Made by a program: the position numbers and the translations under genes. The notes below the pieces were generated by a model that ran no database searches, was not told the DNA's origin, and saw only the letters and a list, made by a program, of their open reading frames with translations. Of a stretch of DNA of 26,840 nt, positions 7,719 through 16,255 are shown piece after piece. The DNA comes from CAXXOK01 sp964497495. Lineage in GTDB: Bacteria > Bacillota > Clostridia > Christensenellales > Aristaeellaceae. Positions within the stretch are counted from its first letter, which is position 1. Each line of letters starts with the position of its first letter. The DNA is taken from contig CAZCCZ010000044.1 of the NCBI GenBank assembly GCA_964497495.1, positions 1 to 26,840 on the forward strand. The letters are read 5' to 3'.

Positions 7719-9677
7719 TTGTTGACAAGTGAATTGCACGCCATGACGGTTGCCGACCTGCGGAAACTGGCGCGTGAGAACGGGGTAAAACTCGGCGCCG
7801 GAATCGACAAGGAAGGGATCGTAAAACGCCTGTCCGAGGCGCTGCCGGCGGAAGGGACGCCGGTTGCGGGCTCCGGGGACGAAGCGCCGCGCGAGAACAC
7901 GCGCGCCGGGGAAACGGCGGCCGAATCGCTGCAGGCCGCGCAGCTTTCCGCGGACGTGACGAACGTGCGGCCGAGGCAGGCGGGCGAGGAAGAAAAGCCT
8001 TTCGGCGCAGGCGACTACCGGCCTATTTACCAGCAGACCATGCAGGCACGCTCCAACCTGACGCTGAAGCAGCCGCTGCGCCAGCCCGCCTGGCAGCAGC
8101 CCAACCAGACCGCCAACCCCATGCGGTTCGGACCCCGCGCCAACTTCACGCAAACGCCGTCCGCGCCCCGCCCGGAGGAGGACACGCGTTACGCCGATAT
8201 TCAGGCGCCCGCGCAGCGGCCTCAGTTTCCGCAGCAGACGCTGGACGGGTACCGCCTCGGCTACCGCGCCGCGCCCACGCGCGACTACGGGCGCCAGGAT
8301 TACCGGAACAACTATCGCTCCCAGCCGAGGACGGATTATCAGCGTCCCGGTTACGGCGGGTACAACAGCCAGGGCAGCTTCCAGCAGCCCACCTACGCCT
8401 CCCGCCGCGCGCCGGAGGTATACTACAACGATACGCTTTACAAACCCGCGCGCGACCCCGCCTTCTCGGAATCCTACGAACGCGGCCAGCCCGTGCCGGA
8501 CGCGCTGCAAACCGTGGAAGGCACGCCGGTGTCCGGCGTCCTGGAAATCCTGCCGGACGGCTACGGCTTCCTGCGTTCCGATACCCTTCTGCCGGGAAAG
8601 AAAGACATCTACGTATCCGCGGCGGCCATCCGGCGCTACGAACTGCGCACGGGCGACCGGGTGGAGGGCAAGGCGCGCCCGCAGCGCGACATCGACAAGT
8701 TCGCCGCCCTGATGACGGTGGAAACGGTGAACGGCAAACAGGCGACGGAGAACATGGAGCGCCCGGCCTTCGAGGAACTGGTGCCCGTGTATCCCAGCCG
8801 GCGGATCGTGCTGGAAGGCGAAAACAACAGCCAGAACTGGCCCATGCGCATGATGAGCCTTATCGCGCCCATCGGCTTCGGCCAGCGCGCGATGATCGTG
8901 GCCCCTCCGGGCACGGGAAAGACCGTGCTGCTCAAGGAGATGAGCCTGGCGATCCGGCAGAACGATAAAGACGCGCACGTCATGTTGCTGCTGATCGACG
9001 AACGGCCCGAAGCGGTCACGGAGATCCGGGACGCGGTGGGGGACAACGCGGAGGTTTTCGCCTCCACGTTCGACGAAGCGCCGGAGAACCAGACCCGCGT
9101 CAGCGAAACGATGCTGGAGCGCGCGGAACGGCTGGTGGAACAGGGGCGCAACGTCGTGATCCTGCTGGACAGCCTGACCAAGCTTACGCGCGCCTACCAG
9201 GCCACGCTTACCCAGGGAGGCCGCGCCATGACCAATACGGTCACGCCCGCGGCGCTGGTGCGGCCCAAGCACTTCTTCGGCGCGGCGCGCAACACGCGCG
9301 AAGGCGGCAGCCTCACCGTGATCGCCACCATCCTTACGGAGACCGGCTCCCGCGTGGACGACATTATCTTCGAGGAATTCAAGGGCACGGCCAACATGGA
9401 GCTCTGGCTGGACGTGCCGGAGGGCAACGAGCCCATGTTCCCCGTGATCGACATGCTGAAAAGCGGCACCAAGAAGGAAGACATGCTGCTAAGCGACGAG
9501 GAGATCGAAGGCCTTCGCGCCATCCGCACGGTGCTTGGCGCCACCACCAACCGCGAGGCGCTTACGCAGCTCATCGGGCTGATGAGCAAAACCAAATGCA
9601 ACGCCGACCTGCTCAGCCGCCTCAAGGACTGGGTGGCCCTGTGGGAGAAAAGCGGTTTCCTGATGCGCAAACCGTAA
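7719..9677 (+). CDS. rho: Transcription termination factor Rho with long disordered N-terminal insert
   Basis: Hexameric RNA-dependent ATPase/translocase that ends transcription. From TTG 7719 the product is 652 aa, against about 420 for E. coli Rho. Residues 1-42 form the SAP-like N-terminal helical domain (MTVADLRKLARENGVK). Residues about 45-265 are low complexity, rich in Gln, Pro, Arg, Tyr and Gly. The cold-shock RNA-binding domain starts near 271 (VSGVLEILPDGYGFLR). The ATPase core has Walker A APPGTGKT near 395, LLIDERPEAVTE, and the Q/R-loop region. Long inserts at this place are known in high-GC bacteria and some Clostridia. The gene ends at a strong palindrome shared with the convergent gene. 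Confidence 0.95.
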   Translation: MLTSELHAMTVADLRKLARENGVKLGAGIDKEGIVKRLSEALPAEGTPVAGSGDEAPRENTRAGETAAESLQAAQLSADVTNVRPRQAGEEEKPFGAGDYRPIYQQTMQARSNLTLKQPLRQPAWQQPNQTANPMRFGPRANFTQTPSAPRPEEDTRYADIQAPAQRPQFPQQTLDGYRLGYRAAPTRDYGRQDYRNNYRSQPRTDYQRPGYGGYNSQGSFQQPTYASRRAPEVYYNDTLYKPARDPAFSESYERGQPVPDALQTVEGTPVSGVLEILPDGYGFLRSDTLLPGKKDIYVSAAAIRRYELRTGDRVEGKARPQRDIDKFAALMTVETVNGKQATENMERPAFEELVPVYPSRRIVLEGENNSQNWPMRMMSLIAPIGFGQRAMIVAPPGTGKTVLLKEMSLAIRQNDKDAHVMLLLIDERPEAVTEIRDAVGDNAEVFASTFDEAPENQTRVSETMLERAERLVEQGRNVVILLDSLTKLTRAYQATLTQGGRAMTNTVTPAALVRPKHFFGAARNTREGGSLTVIATILTETGSRVDDIIFEEFKGTANMELWLDVPEGNEPMFPVIDMLKSGTKKEDMLLSDEEIEGLRAIRTVLGATTNREALTQLIGLMSKTKCNADLLSRLKDWVALWEKSGFLMRKP

Positions 9678-9695
9678 CGAAACGCGTAAACAGCC

Positions 9696-9723
9696 AAGCG
9701 CCCCGGCGATCGCCGGGGCGCTT
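9696..9723. terminator. Bidirectional palindrome between rho and the convergent membrane-protein gene
   Basis: A perfect 28-bp palindrome (14-bp arms beginning AAGCGCCCCGGCGA) fills most of the 64-bp gap between the two convergent stops. TTT overlaps and extends past its right edge, at 9722-9724. It can serve both strands. Confidence 0.8.
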
Positions 9724-9741
9724 TACGCATGCTTTCAAGCT

Positions 9742-11088
9742 TCAGTTCTCCGTTTCCCACCTGCTTCGAATCCTTTCCAGCAACAGCGTCGCGAGCACAC
9801 AGGCCGCGAAAACGGTCACCGTCAGCGCGCGGGAGGTGAAGAAAGCGTGGTTGTAGGAGTGGTTGGAAGCCAGCAGATACCAGCCGAAGGGCAGCAGGCC
9901 GGTCAGGGCGACGACCGGCGGCAGGCCGGAAACCGGCGCGGCGGGCCTAGCGGGTTTCGCCCCGGCTGTCAGGGCCCGGCCGCGTTTACCGAGGGCCCGG
10001 AGGAGCAGCGCCGCGTAGCCGGCCAGCGCGGCGACGGCGGCCAACAAATATGCTTTTTTAACGAACACGCCCAGCACGCGGCCCAGCACGTCCGCGACGG
10101 TGATGGTTTCGCCGCCGGAGGCGAAGGAGGCGCGCTCCGTGATCTTCGCCACCAGATCGGGGATAAACCAGCCGTCGCCGCTGAACAGCATCGCCAGCGC
10201 CCACTTGCCGGCCCACATGCCGAAATACCCCGCGAGCCACGCGCCCAGACACAGCGGCAGGCGCAACAGCGCGTCCCTGCGGGATGCGGGGGGAGACAGC
10301 AGCAGGAACAGGAGGAAGGGCATTCCGAAGGCCGCGATGGGGTAGGTGAGGTAGTCGAAATAGCAGGTCGCCATACCGGCGGCCAGAAAGAACGCCGCCG
10401 CGCCGAAACGCGTAGCCAGCAGGCGCGGGCGGAGGAGCATCAGGAGCATGAAGAGCAGAAACAGCGTATACACGGCCGAGAACTGGAGCGAAAAACCGGT
10501 GATCGCCGGGGTGACGGCCAGCAGGGAAAGCGCGAAAGCGGGCACGTAGCGCGTAAGCCCCCGCCGGGCAAAACCGGCGGCAACGGCGCACAGCAGCAGA
10601 AGCTGAAAGGCCATCTGCAGGATCCGGATGTCCATGTAGCTGAAAAAGCACAGCAGGGGTTTCAGGTAGACCTGAAAACCATGCCAGTACCGCGCGGAGG
10701 CGGACGGAACAAGGTTGGCCTGCCCGTTCCGGGAGAATTCCACAAGCCCGCCGAACGCGGAACCGTCGTACGTGGCCGTATCGCCGTCCACCGCGCGGGC
10801 AACCAGCGGTTTCTCCCCGTCCAGCGCCGCGGCCACCAGCATCAGGGCGTCGGTGCTGTTGTCCAGCTGGGTGGTTTCGTAGCCTTTCACCAGCTGTTCG
10901 TAGGGCAGTTCCCCCGTGGCCCACGAGCCGTCCAGCGATTGCGCCGACAGCTTCACGTGCTCGGCGATGGGCCCCGTGGGCAGTGCGTACGCGGCCAAAA
11001 GCAGCCCGAAGCCCAGAGCGATTCCGCCCAGCAGAATCGCCGCCAGCTTCAGCAATGCCTTTCCCCAACCGAGGGCTGATCGCTTCAT
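9742..11088 (-). CDS. Uncharacterised polytopic membrane protein
   Basis: Not recognised as a named family. The 448-aa product has one hydrophobic helix near residues 12-37, then a soluble loop of about 100 residues that probably faces outside (LPTGPIAEHVKLSAQSLDG onward). After that come roughly 8-10 hydrophobic segments. The arrangement of one N-terminal helix, an outer loop and a helical bundle resembles GT-C-type or other lipid-linked sugar-handling membrane proteins, but I see no catalytic signature. NHSYNHAFFTSRAL near the C terminus is a polar motif between helices and may be functional. ATG 11088 follows AAAGGAG. It starts 35 nt after the acyl-CoA synthetase stop, so the two genes are probably cotranscribed. 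Confidence 0.85.
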   Translation of the reverse strand: MKRSALGWGKALLKLAAILLGGIALGFGLLLAAYALPTGPIAEHVKLSAQSLDGSWATGELPYEQLVKGYETTQLDNSTDALMLVAAALDGEKPLVARAVDGDTATYDGSAFGGLVEFSRNGQANLVPSASARYWHGFQVYLKPLLCFFSYMDIRILQMAFQLLLLCAVAAGFARRGLTRYVPAFALSLLAVTPAITGFSLQFSAVYTLFLLFMLLMLLRPRLLATRFGAAAFFLAAGMATCYFDYLTYPIAAFGMPFLLFLLLSPPASRRDALLRLPLCLGAWLAGYFGMWAGKWALAMLFSGDGWFIPDLVAKITERASFASGGETITVADVLGRVLGVFVKKAYLLAAVAALAGYAALLLRALGKRGRALTAGAKPARPAAPVSGLPPVVALTGLLPFGWYLLASNHSYNHAFFTSRALTVTVFAACVLATLLLERIRSRWETEN

Positions 11089-11123
11089 GTCGTCGTTGCT
11101 CCTTTACCGGATCATCATGCCGT

Positions 11124-12758
11124 TCACCGCGTGGATTGCTGCTCCACCAGGTGCCCCGCGCCGTAACGTTCCCGCAGCTTCGGCTTTTCGATCTTGCCGG
11201 TGGGGTTGCGCGGCACCTGCGCGAAAATAACCCTGTGCGGGCGTTTGTAACGCGGCAGCTCCAGGCAGAAGTCGTCCACCTCGGCCTCGGTCATGGTTTC
11301 CCCCGGCTTCACCTCGATGATTGCCGCGGCGATCTCGCCCAGCCGCTCGTCCGCCATGCCGATGACGGCCGTGTCCTTGATCTTCGGGTTGGCGCGCAGA
11401 AAATCCTCGATCTGCACGGGGTAGATGTTCTCGCCGCCGCTGATGATGACGTCCTTCTTGCGGTCCACGAGGAAGATGAAGCCGTCCTCGTCCATGCGCG
11501 CCATATCGCCGGTGCAAAGCCAGCCGTCCTTCAGGACTTCGGCGGTAGCCTGCGGGTTTTTGTAATAGCATTTCATCACGCCGGGGCCGCGCACGGCCAG
11601 CTCGCCCACGGTGCCGGGCGCCACGTCCCGTATCTTTTCGTCCACGATGCGCGTTTCCCACAGATAGCCCGCTCTGCCGATAGCGCCTACCTTGGAAACG
11701 TTCTCCACGCCCAAATGCACGCAGCCCGGCCCGATGGATTCGCTCAGGCCGTAGTTGGTGTCGTACTGCTGGTGGGGGAACACCTTCAGCCACCGCGTGA
11801 TCAGGCTGGGGGGCACGGGTTGCGCGCCGATGTGCATCAGCCGCCACTGGGACAGGTGATAGTCGGAAAGCCTGATTTCGCCGCGGTCGATGCTGTCCAG
11901 AATGTCCTGCACCCAGGGCACCAGCAGCCACACGATGGTCGCCTTCTCGTCGGACACGGCCTGCAACACCCACTCGGGCTTGACGCCGCGCAGAAGAACC
12001 GCGCGGCTGCCGGACAGAAGACTGCCGAACCAGTGCATCTTTGCGCCCGTATGGTACAGGGGGGGAATGCACAGGAACACGTCGTCCTTGGTCTGCCCGT
12101 GGTGCCGTTGTTCCGTCAGGCACGCGCTCACCAGCGCCGCCTGGCTGTGGAGGATCGCCTTGGGAAATCCCGTGGTGCCGGAGGAGAAATAAATAGCGGC
12201 GTCGTCGTCCTCCAGCAATTCCTCGGCGGGCGCGGTGGAGGAGCAATAGCCGATGAAGCTTTCGAAATTGTCCGCGAAGGCGGGCGTATCGTCCCCGACG
12301 AAGAAATAATGCCGGATCGCGCCAAGGCGTTTCAACACCTGTTCCACGCGGCCCACAAACTCCGGGCCCAGCACCAGCACCGACGCATCCGCCAGCCCCA
12401 GACAGTATTCGATTTCATCCGCGGTGTAGCGGAAGTTCATCGGCACGGCCAGCGCGCCGGTTTTCAGGATGCCGAAATAGATCGGCAGCCATTCCAGACA
12501 GTTCATCAGCAGAATGGCGACCTTGTCGCCCTTCTTCACGCCCCGCGAAAGCAGGAGGTTGGCGAACCGGTTGGCCTGCCGGTCGAACTCCCGCCAGGTA
12601 AGCTCCCGGCGAAACTTGCCGCCGGAGGCGGACTCGATCAGGTTGTACTCCCGCCACGTCACGGTGTGGTCGGGCTGTAAGGCGGGGTTGATTTCTACCA
12701 GTGCGACTTCGTCGGGCCTGATGCGCGCGTTCTTCTCCAGAAAGTCGGTGATTACCAT
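11124..12758 (-). CDS. Class I adenylate-forming enzyme, acyl-CoA synthetase (AMP-dependent ligase)
   Basis: ANL-superfamily ligase that activates a carboxylic acid as an acyl-adenylate and then, in most relatives, forms the acyl-CoA. The 544-aa protein has the phosphate loop YFSSGTTGFPK near 190-200 and YGLSESIG for adenine binding. GWLCTGDMARMDEDGF is at about 410-425 and DRKKDVIISGGENIYP is the hinge region. The PTGKIEK motif near 520 carries the catalytic Lys. The absence of a carrier protein or condensation domain nearby favours a fatty or aromatic acyl-CoA synthetase. The substrate cannot be assigned. ATG 12758 is preceded by GGGAGG and a perfect promoter. It sits apart from the rpe operon in transcription and is paired with a membrane protein. 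Confidence 0.9.
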   Translation of the reverse strand: MVITDFLEKNARIRPDEVALVEINPALQPDHTVTWREYNLIESASGGKFRRELTWREFDRQANRFANLLLSRGVKKGDKVAILLMNCLEWLPIYFGILKTGALAVPMNFRYTADEIEYCLGLADASVLVLGPEFVGRVEQVLKRLGAIRHYFFVGDDTPAFADNFESFIGYCSSTAPAEELLEDDDAAIYFSSGTTGFPKAILHSQAALVSACLTEQRHHGQTKDDVFLCIPPLYHTGAKMHWFGSLLSGSRAVLLRGVKPEWVLQAVSDEKATIVWLLVPWVQDILDSIDRGEIRLSDYHLSQWRLMHIGAQPVPPSLITRWLKVFPHQQYDTNYGLSESIGPGCVHLGVENVSKVGAIGRAGYLWETRIVDEKIRDVAPGTVGELAVRGPGVMKCYYKNPQATAEVLKDGWLCTGDMARMDEDGFIFLVDRKKDVIISGGENIYPVQIEDFLRANPKIKDTAVIGMADERLGEIAAAIIEVKPGETMTEAEVDDFCLELPRYKRPHRVIFAQVPRNPTGKIEKPKLRERYGAGHLVEQQSTR

Positions 12759-12810
12759 TCTGTTTTCCTCCCTACGGGCCTACCGTACTACGTTGCCACA
12801 AGTATCCAAT

Positions 12811-12839
12811 ATTATAAAACGCGGATGCCGCGCTGTCAA
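12811..12839 (-). promoter_or_regulatory. Perfect-consensus sigma-A promoter for the acyl-CoA synthetase unit
   Basis: On the - strand, TTGACA (12839-12834), 17 bp, TATAAT (12816-12811). The predicted start is near 12804, about 45 nt before the ATG. It lies just after the rpe stop, so it separates this unit from the long upstream operon. Confidence 0.88.
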
Positions 12840-12862
12840 CGCGGGGTGTTCCGCGGCGGCGT

Positions 12863-13501
12863 TCAGCGCCGGATCTCATGTATCTTCCGTACTACTTCCG
12901 CGGCGTCCTGCGCGGTGAAAAAGGAAGTGCCCATGACCATCGTGTCCGCGCCCACCGCGGCCAGCAGCGGCGCGTTTTCCAGGTCCACGCCACCGTCCAC
13001 CTCGATTTCGCCCGTAAACCCCATTTCCCGCAGGGCGCGCACCTTGTAGAGCATATCCGGGCGGAACTTCTGCCCCCCGAAGCCCGGTTCCACGGTCATG
13101 ACCAGAATCAGATTCAGCTGGTCCAGCCACGGGCGAAGCTCCTCTGCGGGCGTTCCGGGGCGCAGCGACGCGCCGGCTTTCAGCCCCAGCGCGCGGATAC
13201 GGGCGATCGATTCCTCGAAATGGTCGGCTTCCACGTGCACGGTTACGGCGTCCGCGCCGTTCCGGGCGAACACGTCCACGTATTTAAGCGGGTCGATGAG
13301 CATCAGGTGGACGTCGAAGAACAGGTCGATCTCCTTCTTCATATCCTTCAGCAGCGCGGGCCCGAAGCTCAGGTTGGGCACGAACACGCCGTCCATCACG
13401 TCGAAATGCACATAATCGCACCCGGCGTCCACGATCTTATGCGCGGCCTCGCCCATGCGCAGGGTGTTGGCCGCCAGGATGGATGCCGCAAGTTTACTCA
13501 T
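12863..13501 (-). CDS. rpe: Ribulose-phosphate 3-epimerase
   Basis: Interconverts ribulose-5-phosphate and xylulose-5-phosphate in the pentose phosphate pathway. The 212-aa TIM barrel has the family signatures: the ASILAAN start, HFDVMDGVFVPNLSFGP with catalytic and metal His/Asp, DVHLMLIDP, MTVEPGFGGQKF, and EVDGGV with the second catalytic Asp. The ATG overlaps the rsgA stop by 8 nt (rsgA ends at 13494), with GGAGG inside rsgA. The order prkC-rsgA-rpe is conserved in Firmicutes. The thiamine pyrophosphokinase gene (thiN) that often follows is not here. Confidence 0.97.
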   Translation of the reverse strand: MSKLAASILAANTLRMGEAAHKIVDAGCDYVHFDVMDGVFVPNLSFGPALLKDMKKEIDLFFDVHLMLIDPLKYVDVFARNGADAVTVHVEADHFEESIARIRALGLKAGASLRPGTPAEELRPWLDQLNLILVMTVEPGFGGQKFRPDMLYKVRALREMGFTGEIEVDGGVDLENAPLLAAVGADTMVMGTSFFTAQDAAEVVRKIHEIRR

Positions 13502-14384
13502 ACCGGTTCCTCCAGCTTTGTCTTACTTTATCCAGCAGTTTATGGTAACGCTCCACCCGTTCGGGGGGCAGTTCGCCCCTCCGTACGGCCGCCAGCACCG
13601 CGCAGCCGGGCTCGCTGGCGTGGTAACAGGGCTGGAAGCGGCAGCCGTCCTCGTAGGGGGCGAACTCGGGGTAATAGGCTTTCAGCTCCGCGGGGTCCAT
13701 CGGTTCCAAAAATTCCAGCAGGCTGAACCCGGCCGTGTCCAGGACCTGATAGCCGTCCTTGACCATCAGTTCCGCATGGCGCGTGGTGTTTTTACCGCGC
13801 GCGATCTTCCGGCTGATCTCCCCGGACGCCAGCGAAAGCCCCGTGACCGCGGTTAGCAGGGTGCTTTTACCTACGCCGCTTTGCCCGGATAGGCAGCAGA
13901 TGCCGTCTTTCAGGAGGCCGGAAAGCTCGTCGAGCCCGTAGCCCGTTTCGGCGCTCGTCTCCAACACCCGCACCTCCGCGCGCGCGTACTGGGCGCGGAG
14001 ACGTTGGGCCAGCGTCGCGTCCAGGTCCCGCTTGTTCACCACCAGCGCGGGCGCGATGTTCTGTTTCCGCGCCATGACCAGCATCGTGTCCGCGAGGGCC
14101 AGGTCGGGTTCCGGCTCGGGCGCCAGCACGAAGACCAGGTGGCGGATGTTGGCGACCGGCGGCCGAACCAGCTCGTTTTCTCGCGGCAGGACTTCCTCGA
14201 TCCAGCCGTGCTCCTCGCCCGCGCCCGGGGCGAACCGGACGGCGTCGCCCACCAGCGGGGTCACGCCCTGCCTGCGGAAGGCGCCCTTGGCCCGCACGAC
14301 GTGTACGGTCCCCTCTTCGTCCCTTGCGTAATACAGGCCGCCCACGCCTTTGACAATCACGCCCCGCCGTTCGCGTTGCGTCAT
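13494..14384 (-). CDS. rsgA: Ribosome small subunit-dependent GTPase RsgA (YloQ)
   Basis: Circularly permuted GTPase that checks late 30S maturation. An N-terminal OB-fold is followed by the permuted order of GTPase motifs: G4 NKRD near 117, G1 GQSGVGKS near 166, G3 DTAGFS near 216. A C-terminal zinc knuckle with Cys/Cys/His/Cys (CRFQPCYHASEPGC) follows near 247-261. ATG 14384 gives a 296-aa protein of normal size. It overlaps the prkC stop as ATGA, with GGGAGG upstream. A longer reading frame upstream lies wholly inside prkC and is not needed. Confidence 0.96.
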   Translation of the reverse strand: MTQRERRGVIVKGVGGLYYARDEEGTVHVVRAKGAFRRQGVTPLVGDAVRFAPGAGEEHGWIEEVLPRENELVRPPVANIRHLVFVLAPEPEPDLALADTMLVMARKQNIAPALVVNKRDLDATLAQRLRAQYARAEVRVLETSAETGYGLDELSGLLKDGICCLSGQSGVGKSTLLTAVTGLSLASGEISRKIARGKNTTRHAELMVKDGYQVLDTAGFSLLEFLEPMDPAELKAYYPEFAPYEDGCRFQPCYHASEPGCAVLAAVRRGELPPERVERYHKLLDKVRQSWRNRYE

Positions 14385-16255
14385 TGCAGGACGACCTCCC
14401 GCTCGAGAATCAGCTTTCCGTTCAGGTACGTGCGGCAAACCAGCGACCCGTTATAGCTGGAACTGACCGGAATGATGACGGAATAACCGTCGCCCGCGGT
14501 GGTCATGCCGCTGTACTGTTCCACTTCCGTGCCGTTCTCCGTAAGCGTTACCCGCAAAGGCACGCTTTCGCTGCCCGCAGGTACTTCGACGTCCACCTCG
14601 GCGTGGTAGGGTTTGCTCTTAACGCCCAGCGTCAGGGTGACCTGCGTGTCGAGGATCGCCATGGTGCCCGCCGCGGGGGACTGGGCCAACACCGTGCCGA
14701 TCTTGTCGTCCGTCGTGTCGCCGTAGAGCACCTTGCCCGCTTCCAGGCTGTTTTCGGTCAACTGCTGCACGGCGTCGGCATAGGTCTGCCCCGATAAGTC
14801 CGGCACGAGGGTGCTGCCGCCGGACAGCGTCACTTCGATTTCCTGCCCCGCGATACAGTACTCGTCCGCCTGCGGGTTCTGGGCGATCACCGTATCTACG
14901 GGCTCCGTGGACGGGCTTTTGGACACCACCATGCTCAAGCCCTTATCCTTCAGTTTGGCGGCGGCCTCGTCCCGCGATAAACCGGCCAGATTGGGCGTAG
15001 TCAGCCGCACCGGGCCCAGGCTGACCGTAACCACGACGCTGTCGCCCTTGTGCATCTCCGCATCCGCTTCCGGCGTCTGGGAAATGACGGTTCCCGCGGC
15101 GATTTTGTCGTGGTTCACGTCGGTCTGCTGCCATTTAAGGCCGGCGCGCTTTACCAGCGCCTGCGCGTCCTCCACCGTTAGTCCCGCCAGATCGGGCGCC
15201 ACGGCGCTGTCCGTAACGAGGCGGTAGATGGTGACCGAGCCCGCCACCAGGCCCACCAGCACCAGCAGCGCGGTGACCACGATGAGCGCCGTATTGCGCT
15301 TGCGCCGTTTTTTAAAGGCGGCCTGCCGCGCGGTTTGCGCGGGCGCGGCCTTACGCGCGGCGGAGGCGCGCGCGGGGGGCGCCGCCGGGTTCCCGGCGGC
15401 CGCCCGTTCGCCGGGCTGCGGGGCGTTGGGGTCGTACTGTCCGTCCCGCGCGCGGATCAGCGCGTCCGCCATTTCCCGGGCGCTCTGGTACCGTTTCTTC
15501 GGGGATTTCTCCAGCGCTCTCATCACCACGGCGACCACGGCCGGCGGCACGTCCGGGCTGCTGTCCGTTATCGGCGGGGGCGCTGCGTTGATGTGCTGCA
15601 TGGCGACCGAAACGGGCGTGTCCCCCACGAAGGGCACGCGGCCGGTAAGCATCTCGTAAAGCACGACGCCGGTGGAATACAGGTCGCTGGTGGCTTCCAC
15701 CACGCTTCCCGAAGCCTGCTCGGGCGAGGAATAGTGCACCGAGCCTACCACCGTGTCCCCCTTGGAGATGGTCAGCCCGCTGGTCATGCGCGCGATGCCG
15801 AAATCCGCCACTTTCACGTGCCCCTCGTCGTTGACCAGCACGTTTTGCGGTTTGATGTCCCGGTGGATGATGCCGTTGTCGTGCGCGTGCTGCAGGGCGC
15901 TTAAAATACGGATGGTGATCTGGATGGCGGTGGTGGGGTTGAGCCGCCCCTTTTTCTGGATGATCTCCTTGAGCGTGCTGCCGCTGACGTATTCCAGCAC
16001 CAGGTAACGGCAGTCGCCTTCCACGCCCACGTCCAGCAGGTTGACGATGTTGTGGTGGGACATCAGGCTGGCGGCCTGCGCTTCGCGCTGGAACCGTTCC
16101 AGAAATTCCTTGTCGCTGTTATATTCGGCTTTCAGGACCTTGATGGCGACGCTGTGCCCCGTGCGGATATCCACCGCGCGGTACACCAGCGACATGCCGC
16201 CCTGGCCGATAAAGTCGATCAGGCGGTAGCGCTCCCCGAAGACCGTGCCCTTCAT
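14381..16255 (-). CDS. prkC: PASTA-domain Ser/Thr protein kinase (PrkC/Stk type)
   Basis: Membrane-bound eukaryotic-like kinase that senses cell-wall fragments through PASTA domains. Cytoplasmic kinase domain at about 8-270: GQGGMSLVYRA glycine loop, VAIKVL Lys, HRDIKPQN catalytic loop, ADFGIAR, SPEQA. A basic, Ala/Pro-rich juxtamembrane linker precedes one transmembrane helix at about 321-345. Three PASTA repeats lie at about 350-415, 416-480 and 481-547. The last 75 or so residues are a beta-rich, non-PASTA domain, an addition seen in some clostridial kinases. I chose ATG 16255, which shares one base with the prpC stop (TGATG); GTG 16258 is the alternative. The product is 624 aa. Confidence 0.95.
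   Translation of the reverse strand: MKGTVFGERYRLIDFIGQGGMSLVYRAVDIRTGHSVAIKVLKAEYNSDKEFLERFQREAQAASLMSHHNIVNLLDVGVEGDCRYLVLEYVSGSTLKEIIQKKGRLNPTTAIQITIRILSALQHAHDNGIIHRDIKPQNVLVNDEGHVKVADFGIARMTSGLTISKGDTVVGSVHYSSPEQASGSVVEATSDLYSTGVVLYEMLTGRVPFVGDTPVSVAMQHINAAPPPITDSSPDVPPAVVAVVMRALEKSPKKRYQSAREMADALIRARDGQYDPNAPQPGERAAAGNPAAPPARASAARKAAPAQTARQAAFKKRRKRNTALIVVTALLVLVGLVAGSVTIYRLVTDSAVAPDLAGLTVEDAQALVKRAGLKWQQTDVNHDKIAAGTVISQTPEADAEMHKGDSVVVTVSLGPVRLTTPNLAGLSRDEAAAKLKDKGLSMVVSKSPSTEPVDTVIAQNPQADEYCIAGQEIEVTLSGGSTLVPDLSGQTYADAVQQLTENSLEAGKVLYGDTTDDKIGTVLAQSPAAGTMAILDTQVTLTLGVKSKPYHAEVDVEVPAGSESVPLRVTLTENGTEVEQYSGMTTAGDGYSVIIPVSSSYNGSLVCRTYLNGKLILEREVVLQ

Noticed and set aside
9847..11079. 410-residue frame on the + strand opposite the membrane-protein gene
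   Set aside because: It is a Gln/Arg/Gly-rich antisense shadow of a GC-rich gene that has a clear start, ribosome binding site and membrane segments.
10983..12680. 565-residue + strand frame opposite the acyl-CoA synthetase
   Set aside because: The - strand has all the adenylate-forming motifs. The antisense frame is His/Ala/Gly-rich with no domain.
12838..12862. Terminator for rpe
   Set aside because: Only short imperfect GC arms (CGCGG/CCGCG) overlapping the next promoter, and no T-run. Termination here is likely but not shown by sequence.
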